Below, one piece after another: positions 59,231-64,000 of a stretch of DNA of 64,000 nt. How positions within the stretch are numbered: position 1 is the stretch's first letter; each line of letters starts with the position of its first letter. The stretch spans positions 186,001 through 250,000 of the forward strand of contig DASSKE010000005.1 in the NCBI GenBank assembly GCA_035690865.1. Reading direction: 5' to 3'. The position numbers were made by a program, and so were the translations under genes. The notes beneath the pieces were generated by a model that worked only from the letters and a program-made list of their open reading frames with translations, ran no database searches and had not been told where the DNA came from. This DNA is from CAMLQK01 sp035690865 (GTDB lineage Bacteria; Patescibacteriota; Saccharimonadia; Saccharimonadales; UBA4665).

Positions 59231-59257
59231 GACATCGCTAAAAGCGGTGTCTTTTTG
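59231..59257 (+). terminator. Terminator of the tRNA-Gly/tRNA-Arg unit
   Basis: AGACATCGC and GCGGTGTCT pair (one G-U) around TAAAA, followed by TTTTG. The next gene's -10 box TATACT begins immediately after. Confidence 0.75.
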
Positions 59258-59269
59258 TATACTCAGAGA

Positions 59270-59719
59270 ATGAATCACGCCCAACCCCGCATCGGCACTG
59301 CAGTATTTATCTTCAAGAATGGAGCTTTTTTGATGATGCAGCGCCACGGCGCTCATGGCGCAGGCACGTGGTCAGTACCAGGTGGCAACCTTGAATTTGG
59401 CGAAGCATTTCAAGATACAGCCCGGCGGGAAGTACAGGAAGAAACCGGCCTTACCATTACCAATATCCGCTTTGGCGGCATCACCAACGATTTCTTTGAG
59501 GCAGACGGCAAACATTACATTACCATATGGCTTACCAGCGATTGGGTACGCGGCGAGCCAACCATCATGGAGCCGGAAAAATGTCTCAAACAGGAGTGGC
59601 GCACCTTCGACACCCTTGCCAGTCCCTTGTTTATGCCTTGCTGGAACAATCTACTTACTTCAGAGTTCATAGACACAATTAAGAGTCGGGCAATCGCCTC
59701 ACTTGCAACAAAAAACTAA
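59270..59719 (+). CDS. Nudix hydrolase
   Basis: 149 aa from the ATG at 59270, 6 nt after TATACT (leaderless). The Nudix box GGNLEFGEAFQDTARREVQE then ETGL is complete, with REVQEETGL at 53-61. The N-terminal RIGTAVFIFKNGAFLMMQRH strands fit MutT-like enzymes that hydrolyse nucleoside diphosphates linked to another moiety. The substrate is not predictable. A terminator follows at once. Confidence 0.88.
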   Translation: MNHAQPRIGTAVFIFKNGAFLMMQRHGAHGAGTWSVPGGNLEFGEAFQDTARREVQEETGLTITNIRFGGITNDFFEADGKHYITIWLTSDWVRGEPTIMEPEKCLKQEWRTFDTLASPLFMPCWNNLLTSEFIDTIKSRAIASLATKN

Positions 59720-59753
59720 AAACGTTCCCAGGACAGTCCAAGGAACGTTTTTT
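59718..59753 (+). terminator. Intrinsic terminator of the Nudix gene
   Basis: AAAAACGTTCC pairs with GGAACGTTTTT around a 13-nt loop, ending in a T run. Confidence 0.85.
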
Positions 59754-59887
59754 CGTCTCTTTGGCTGGCTATCTTTGCAGATACCAGCCTTTTAATGGTA
59801 CACGGTTTTTTACTTGCCGTAAAGAATGTTCCGATTCCTGCCTGTATCATCAGAGGTCAGCCTCGATTGCAAAAGGGCTGGCATATT

Positions 59888-59916
59888 TTGACAAAAAATG
59901 TTACTGTAGATGTGAT
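59888..59916 (+). promoter_or_regulatory. Promoter of tRNA-His
   Basis: TTGACA, a 17-bp spacer and TGTGAT, ending 6 nt before the tRNA; TGATAT two bases later is an alternative -10. The stretch between the previous terminator and this site holds no gene I can support. Confidence 0.45.
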
Positions 59917-59922
59917 ATATTT

Positions 59923-60000
59923 GGCGGATGTAGCTCAGCTGGTTAGAGCGCTGGATTGTGGCTCCGGAGGCCGTGGGTTCGAACCCCATCATTCGCCCCA
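59923..60000 (+). tRNA. tRNA-His (anticodon GUG)
   Basis: A 78-nt cloverleaf with encoded CCA. The extra 5' G (G-1) can pair with C73, the histidine identity element. The acceptor stem GCGGATG/CATTCGC and the anticodon loop TTGTGGC give GUG (CAC/CAU codons). Confidence 0.95.
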
Positions 60001-60011
60001 AATTAGCATCT

Positions 60012-60040
60012 AAAGACTTCTTCGGAAGTCTTTTATTTTT
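60012..60040 (+). terminator. Terminator of tRNA-His
   Basis: AAAGACTTC, TTCG and GAAGTCTTT form a 9-bp hairpin with a stable UUCG loop, followed by TATTTTT. The next gene's extended -10 starts 2 bp later. Confidence 0.9.
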
Positions 60041-60056
60041 ATGGTAGTATCAAATC

Positions 60057-60353
60057 ATGCATGTAGATGATCTGTTGCAGCAAGGACGGGAAATCTGGGG
60101 AGACGATACGCTCACATTACATGAAATAATTATTCGTCTTTGTGTCGTTCAAGGAGACCTCAGCCGTTTGGAACGTGACCGGTCAGAGAATAAACCTCTC
60201 AACGAAACAGAACTACAAAAAGAGCTAGGCAATGTTATCTTCTCAATGATCCGCTGGTGCAACGACCTGGGCTATGACCCTAAGGAATGCGTTAATCTGG
60301 CAATACAAGCCCAAATTGCCTATCAAAAACGACAAGAGAACCACAAAAGCTAA
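60057..60353 (+). CDS. MazG-like nucleotide pyrophosphohydrolase-fold protein
   Basis: 98 aa, all helical. TLHEIIIRLCVVQGDLSRLE and ELQKELGNVIFSMIRWCNDLG follow the MazG pattern (ExxE...ExxD). In typical members the last segment reads ExGD; here it is ELGN, so one metal ligand is Asn. The ATG lies 6 nt after the extended -10 TGGTAGTAT. A Nudix gene follows 4 bp after its stop. It probably acts in clearing non-canonical NTPs, if active. Confidence 0.75.
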   Translation: MHVDDLLQQGREIWGDDTLTLHEIIIRLCVVQGDLSRLERDRSENKPLNETELQKELGNVIFSMIRWCNDLGYDPKECVNLAIQAQIAYQKRQENHKS

Positions 60354-60357
60354 CCAC

Positions 60358-60795
60358 ATGACAGAGCAGCTTTTTCAAATTGGCATTAAAGCACTCGCCC
60401 GTAACGAGCATGGCCACATCTTGATGGTTAAGATTCCCGCCTGGAAAGGTAACCCAGGCTACTGGGACCTGCCTGGCGGACGAGTAGACTCCGGCGAAAC
60501 CTTTTTACAAACGCTGCAGCGCGAGCTACACGAAGAAATTGGCGTAGGCTATAGTGGTACACCCCAACAGGTCATGAGCCTCACTACCCCTATTACTATA
60601 CCCGTGGGAACTGAGCGCATTCCTCTGGCGCTGATTATTTACGAGGTGCAGCTCTCCGACATCGACGCCGTGGCCATCCAGCTTGGCAACCACGAGACAG
60701 GATTTGAGTGGGTTTCGCCTCAAGAGGCCGCCCGCCGACTAGCCATTAAGTTCAGCGACGAGTTCTGTCAGTACGTTGCCGCGTTGCAGAGCTAA
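60358..60795 (+). CDS. Nudix hydrolase
   Basis: 145 aa from the ATG at 60358, 4 bp after the MazG-like gene. The Nudix box GGRVDSGETFLQTLQRELHE then EIGV is complete. The early GHILMVKIPAWKGNPGYWDL segment fits NUDIX enzymes such as those acting on NDP-sugars or ADP-ribose. No Shine-Dalgarno site is obvious; coupling to the previous gene is likely. A flavin-type oxidase-fold gene follows. Confidence 0.87.
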   Translation: MTEQLFQIGIKALARNEHGHILMVKIPAWKGNPGYWDLPGGRVDSGETFLQTLQRELHEEIGVGYSGTPQQVMSLTTPITIPVGTERIPLALIIYEVQLSDIDAVAIQLGNHETGFEWVSPQEAARRLAIKFSDEFCQYVAALQS

Positions 60796-60797
60796 TC

Positions 60798-61232
60798 ATG
60801 GATCCAAAAAGCATACTAAAGCAAACCGGCTGTGCCGTTATTGCAACAGTCGGATCGACCGGCGAGCCATGGAACACACCGGTATTTTTTGCGGCTCAAG
60901 AGGGCACCCTTTATTGGTCGTCTTCGCCACGCAGTGTTCATTCACGTAATATTGCAGAAAATGGCGCGGTTTTTATCGTAGTCTTCGACAAAAACATCGG
61001 TGTGTATATACAAGGTCAGGCAAGTGTGGTCAACCATGAAGCCGAGGTACGCAATGCGCTCGATCTGCTCGGCCAAAAACGCGGCAAACCGTTTGACACC
61101 ATCACAAAGTTCTTGCCCGGTGGCCAGCAGCGGATTTATAAAGCCGTCGTCGAGCAAGCTTGGATCAACGGTGCCACTAAAGACGATGATGGCGACTTTA
61201 TTGCCGACTACAGAATTGCCGCATCTCTGTAA
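60798..61232 (+). CDS. Pyridoxamine 5'-phosphate oxidase-fold protein
   Basis: 144 aa. CAVIATVGSTGEPWNTPVFF, LYWSSSPRSVHSRNIAENG and VYIQGQASVVNHEAEVRNAL match the split-barrel flavin family. The gene starts 2 bp after the Nudix gene and ends before the ATPase promoter. It is only distantly like the second family member at 26507. The substrate and cofactor (FMN or F420) are unknown. Confidence 0.8.
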   Translation: MDPKSILKQTGCAVIATVGSTGEPWNTPVFFAAQEGTLYWSSSPRSVHSRNIAENGAVFIVVFDKNIGVYIQGQASVVNHEAEVRNALDLLGQKRGKPFDTITKFLPGGQQRIYKAVVEQAWINGATKDDDGDFIADYRIAASL

Positions 61233-61285
61233 CTTTGCGGTATACTATAGGTAACGAGTTTGCAAAGATCTACGAGGAGTTACAT

Positions 61286-63118
61286 GTGAAGAAGATTGTC
61301 CACTTTTTTAAAGAATACGCCGCCTTTGGCTTTGCGTTATTAGCCGCGATTATCGCCCTCGCGCTCGACCTTGCCGGTAAAGATGTAGCCGCCCACTGGG
61401 TCCTGGGCATTACCGCCGGGCTAGAGCTTATTCCCCTTTTGCGCGGCATGTGGGAAGACCTGCAATCGGGCACGTATGGCGTGGATATCCTAGCTGCCAC
61501 CGCTATTATCACCTCTATCGTAATGCACGAATATTGGGCGGCAATTGTTATTGTTCTGATGCTGAGCGGAGGTGAAAGTCTCGAAGATTATGCCGATAAG
61601 CGTGCTTCGCGTGAGCTGGATGCCCTCCTCGACCGCGCTCCGCAAAAGGCGCACGTTTTGCGCGGCCGCAAGGTAGTTGATGTGCGCGTTAAAGAAGTAA
61701 CCGTAGGGGATAAGATTCTTATAAAGCCCGGCGAGATCGTTCCGGTGGATGCCGAGATAATCGAAGGGGCAGCCAGTTTTGACGAATCAAGCCTTACCGG
61801 CGAAAGCCTGCCGCGCAGCTTGAGCGTCGGCGATTCCTTGCTCAGCGGGTCGGTCAACCTCGATGGTGCCATTACCGCCAGGGCTATTCACAGTGCTGCC
61901 GACAGCCAGTACGAGCAGATCATCAAGTTAGTACAGGCTGCTAGCAATGCGCAAACGCCTTTTGTGCGTCTTGCCGATCGCTACAGCGTGCCATTTACCG
62001 CCATCTCGTTTGCAATTGCCGGCCTGGCATGGTGGCTCAGTGGTGACTCGTTACGCTTTTTGCAGGTACTGGTTGTAGCCACTCCCTGCCCACTCATTCT
62101 GGCTGCGCCTATCGCCGTTATCTCGGGCATGAGCCGGAGTGCTAAGCAGGGGGTTATTGTCAAAACCGGTTCCAGCCTAGAGCGATTAGCCGAGGCCAAA
62201 ACGTTTGCCTTTGATAAAACAGGTACGCTTACTTCAGGCGAGCTGGTAGTAGACTCAGTTAAAACTTTTCACGGCTACGATAAAGAAACCGTTTTGGGCT
62301 TGGCTACCAGCATTGAGCAGAATTCCACCCACGTACTCGCTCAGGCCATTGTGGCATATGGTACCAAAAAGAACGTTAAAACACCCAAGGCCAAGAATGT
62401 AAAAGAAGTCTCTGGCAAGGGGGCGCTGGCAACCATTGGCGGTAAGCAGGTGCTTGTCGGCCGCGCCGCACTACTCCAAGAAAATGACATCGTCTTTCCA
62501 TCTTCATTTAAGGCAAACGAGGTGGACAAAACTGCCGCCTACATTGCTATTGACGGTAAGCTCGCCGGAGTTATCACCTGTCGCGACGAGATCCGCGCAG
62601 AAGCTGCCGGCACTATTAAGCGGCTTAAAAAACTGGGCATTTCTAACTTCTTAATGGTTACAGGGGACAATAAAACCATTGCCCACAGCATTGGTAAAGA
62701 GCTAGGCATCAAGGACATCACCGCCGAGGCCTTACCCGCCGATAAGCTGCAAACCATTGAGAACCTGCCCGAAAAGCCCGTGGCGTTCGTGGGCGACGGC
62801 GTAAACGACGCGCCAGTGCTAACCGCAAGTGATGTCGGCATCGCCCTTGGTGCCCGTGGCTCAACAGCTGCAAGCGAATCAGCTGATGTTGTCATCATGA
62901 AGGACGACCTAAGCCAGGTTGCCGTAGGCACTGCCATTGCAAAACGCACTTTCTTTATTGCCAAACAAAGTATTTTCATTGGCATCGGCATGAGCATTGG
63001 ACTTATGGCTCTGTATTCTACCGGTAAGTTCTCGCCCGTTTCAGGTGCGCTGGTTCAAGAGCTGGTAGATGTTGTTGTTATCTTTAACGCTCTGCGTGCA
63101 CATGCGATAAAAGTGTAG
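61286..63118 (+). CDS. P1B-type heavy-metal P-type ATPase
   Basis: 610 aa from a GTG at 61286 with GAGGAG 6 nt upstream; the earlier frame crosses TATACT at 61241, the likely promoter. Motifs: TGES (171-174, actuator), TPCPL (266-270, metal-site Cys268), DKTGT (310-314, phosphorylated Asp310) and GDGVNDAP. The usual SEHP motif of P1B pumps is STHV here (His349 kept, Pro lost). There is no N-terminal HMA domain. It would export a metal ion; the TPC motif leaves the metal (Zn/Cd/Co-type) undecided. Confidence 0.88.
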   Translation: MKKIVHFFKEYAAFGFALLAAIIALALDLAGKDVAAHWVLGITAGLELIPLLRGMWEDLQSGTYGVDILAATAIITSIVMHEYWAAIVIVLMLSGGESLEDYADKRASRELDALLDRAPQKAHVLRGRKVVDVRVKEVTVGDKILIKPGEIVPVDAEIIEGAASFDESSLTGESLPRSLSVGDSLLSGSVNLDGAITARAIHSAADSQYEQIIKLVQAASNAQTPFVRLADRYSVPFTAISFAIAGLAWWLSGDSLRFLQVLVVATPCPLILAAPIAVISGMSRSAKQGVIVKTGSSLERLAEAKTFAFDKTGTLTSGELVVDSVKTFHGYDKETVLGLATSIEQNSTHVLAQAIVAYGTKKNVKTPKAKNVKEVSGKGALATIGGKQVLVGRAALLQENDIVFPSSFKANEVDKTAAYIAIDGKLAGVITCRDEIRAEAAGTIKRLKKLGISNFLMVTGDNKTIAHSIGKELGIKDITAEALPADKLQTIENLPEKPVAFVGDGVNDAPVLTASDVGIALGARGSTAASESADVVIMKDDLSQVAVGTAIAKRTFFIAKQSIFIGIGMSIGLMALYSTGKFSPVSGALVQELVDVVVIFNALRAHAIKV

Positions 63119-63180
63119 TTAAAGTTACATAAAATCAGTTATGCTTGCGTTCGGCGATACGCTCCTCCATAATAGTATGT

Positions 63181-63912
63181 ATGGGAGAAATAAGTAATTC
63201 CCTGGCCGAGATGGTACGCAGTCGCGTCGCATCCGCGACCATAGGAACCTACTTGTTCTTTTGGTCAGCATTCCACTGGGAGGGACTGTATACCGGCCTC
63301 TTTGTTGACGAACATCTTATCTACGCAAAATATCACCTCTTAAAAAATGAATATCTCAATCATTACTTCTTTGGCTGGCACGGCTTAAGCCATGCCAGCA
63401 CGCCTTTTGTAGAAGGTCTCCTCTGGCCCATTCTTCTGACCTTCTTATTTATATGGATTCTGCCTGAGCTGCTCCTAATTCACTTTTATCGCAAAGAGCA
63501 ACGCTTTAGGGTAGCTAAGCATAACGTAAAAATTGAGGAAGAGAAACGTCTGATGCAAAAGAAGGAGTCACTGGCAAGGCAAACAAGCCGCACCCTTCAG
63601 GCTCAAGTACAGGTTGAGACTGAGCGGCAGAATATAGCCAAAAAGGACCCCCGTGTGCTCTGGAACCAGGAGTTTGTAGAGTTTGCCCATCTTAAAGACT
63701 TTAAATGGTTCCCCGATATACTAAAATCAGTCTACAAATATAACGGGCAGACGCATGTAGAAAAGTATGGCTTTACTGAATTTCAGCTCGACCCGCACGC
63801 CCGCCGCGTCGGCGATGTGCATGGCATCATTAAGTCAGCAGGCACCACGGCAAAGATATCACTCACTACTAAAGGCAAAGAATTTGCTAAGCTCTACGAC
63901 GGCGATTTTTAA
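63181..63912 (+). CDS. Membrane protein with coiled coil and cytoplasmic C-terminal domain
   Basis: 243 aa from the ATG at 63181, 7 nt after CATAAT. Two hydrophobic segments (about 20-38 and 80-102) are followed by a long Lys/Glu/Gln-rich coiled coil (about 108-155). The last domain (WNQEFVEFAHLKDFKWFPDI to LTTKGKEFAKLYDG) resembles a winged-helix end. Proteins of this plan are common hypotheticals. It overlaps a convergent gene by 4 bp. No function is assigned. Confidence 0.62.
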   Translation: MGEISNSLAEMVRSRVASATIGTYLFFWSAFHWEGLYTGLFVDEHLIYAKYHLLKNEYLNHYFFGWHGLSHASTPFVEGLLWPILLTFLFIWILPELLLIHFYRKEQRFRVAKHNVKIEEEKRLMQKKESLARQTSRTLQAQVQVETERQNIAKKDPRVLWNQEFVEFAHLKDFKWFPDILKSVYKYNGQTHVEKYGFTEFQLDPHARRVGDVHGIIKSAGTTAKISLTTKGKEFAKLYDGDF

Positions 63913-64000
63913 TTCTCTGGCGGTGTCCAGGGCGTAACGCGGCTTTGGTCGTTGTCGTAAGAACTTTGCGGCGTATAGCCAGTATAATCTGTACGCCCTG
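63909..64000 (-). CDS. C-terminal end of a gene cut by the right edge
   Basis: The minus strand reads an open frame ending in TAA at 63909-63911, with a Tyr/Gln/Pro-rich end (DYTGYTPQSSYDN, then VTPWTPPEN). It overlaps the plus-strand membrane-protein stop by 4 bp, as other convergent pairs here do. It is too short to identify. Confidence 0.45.
   Translation of the reverse strand, partial: GRTDYTGYTPQSSYDNDQSRVTPWTPPEN

Noticed and set aside
59761..59946. A Cys-rich 61-codon ORF before tRNA-His
   Set aside because: It runs into the tRNA gene and has no ribosome-binding site; the tRNA promoter lies within it.
1..64000. Alternative genetic code (UGA as glycine)
   Set aside because: Many genes end at TGA at the expected family length (sortase, GT2, 43927 gene), so the standard bacterial code applies.

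Overview
The window looks like chromosome from a Candidatus Saccharibacteria (TM7, Patescibacteria/CPR) genome or a close relative. Evidence for this: four proteins open with the same MARLP...GxWGxxLNxFLxxxH..DG module, which I recall from Saccharibacteria-like sequences; many short lineage-type unknown genes are tightly packed; the base composition is near 50% GC; and sortase, pilin-like and cell-wall genes stand beside secreted hydrolases. TGA is used as a stop codon throughout (sortase, FolC neighbour, GT2 genes), so the UGA-to-glycine code of Gracilibacteria does not apply. The assignment rests on recognition, not on a search.

Layout. 1-1480 (minus): glycosyltransferase (cut by the left edge), sortase and a 61-aa LPATG mini-protein behind a terminator-like leader. 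1724-4759 (plus): two MARLP-module proteins (fibre-like and beta-helix) flanking a 53-codon ORF. 4823-14241 (minus): a small secreted Cys protein, then a surface-glycan cluster with two large polytopic membrane proteins, a pyruvyltransferase-like protein, a GT4 and a GT2 glycosyltransferase and a flippase. 14331-16304: FolC and a GNAT-like protein. 16469-19339: an SH3/hydrolase-like surface protein and an HTH-EgtD-like fusion. 19663-20460: a small unknown operon. 20467-25647: a multidomain secreted glycosidase, an esterase, a pilin-like protein and an RNHCP protein with an attenuator-like leader. 25937-29619: membrane proteins, a flavin-type oxidase-fold protein, tRNA-Arg, a prenyl synthase and a Gre factor. 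29703-33971: a beta-helix MARLP protein, a GH18-like hydrolase, a Crp/Fnr regulator and YjbQ. 34048-41691: unknowns, a FabI-like SDR, FabH, a MARLP protein and a ricin-B/GH46 chitosanase. 41775-47818: a sigma factor with an extra N-terminal domain, unknowns, a HIT protein and a nucleotide-related operon. 48103-56008: lineage-type unknowns, an XRE/DUF3467-like protein, MurB, a Nudix protein and a Pro-rich trio. 56005-64000: GlyA, an HTH-MurA fusion, tRNAs, Nudix and MazG-like proteins, a P-type ATPase and a membrane protein.

How it works together. Much of the window serves the cell surface: glycan synthesis and export, sortase anchoring, peptidoglycan precursors (MurA, MurB), prenyl carrier supply and secreted glycosidases. 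These fit an episymbiont that interacts with or degrades a partner's envelope. Several nucleotide-sanitation folds (Nudix, MazG-like, Ham1-like, HIT) fit a parasite living on scavenged nucleotides.

Expression signals are very regular. At least 15 genes start 6-7 nt after a -10 hexamer, often an extended TGn -10, with no Shine-Dalgarno site, which implies leaderless mRNAs. In several places a terminator is packed directly against the next gene's -10. Two genes instead have a terminator hairpin in the 5' leader just before a good Shine-Dalgarno site. No CRISPR array, rRNA, insertion sequence or transposase was seen.
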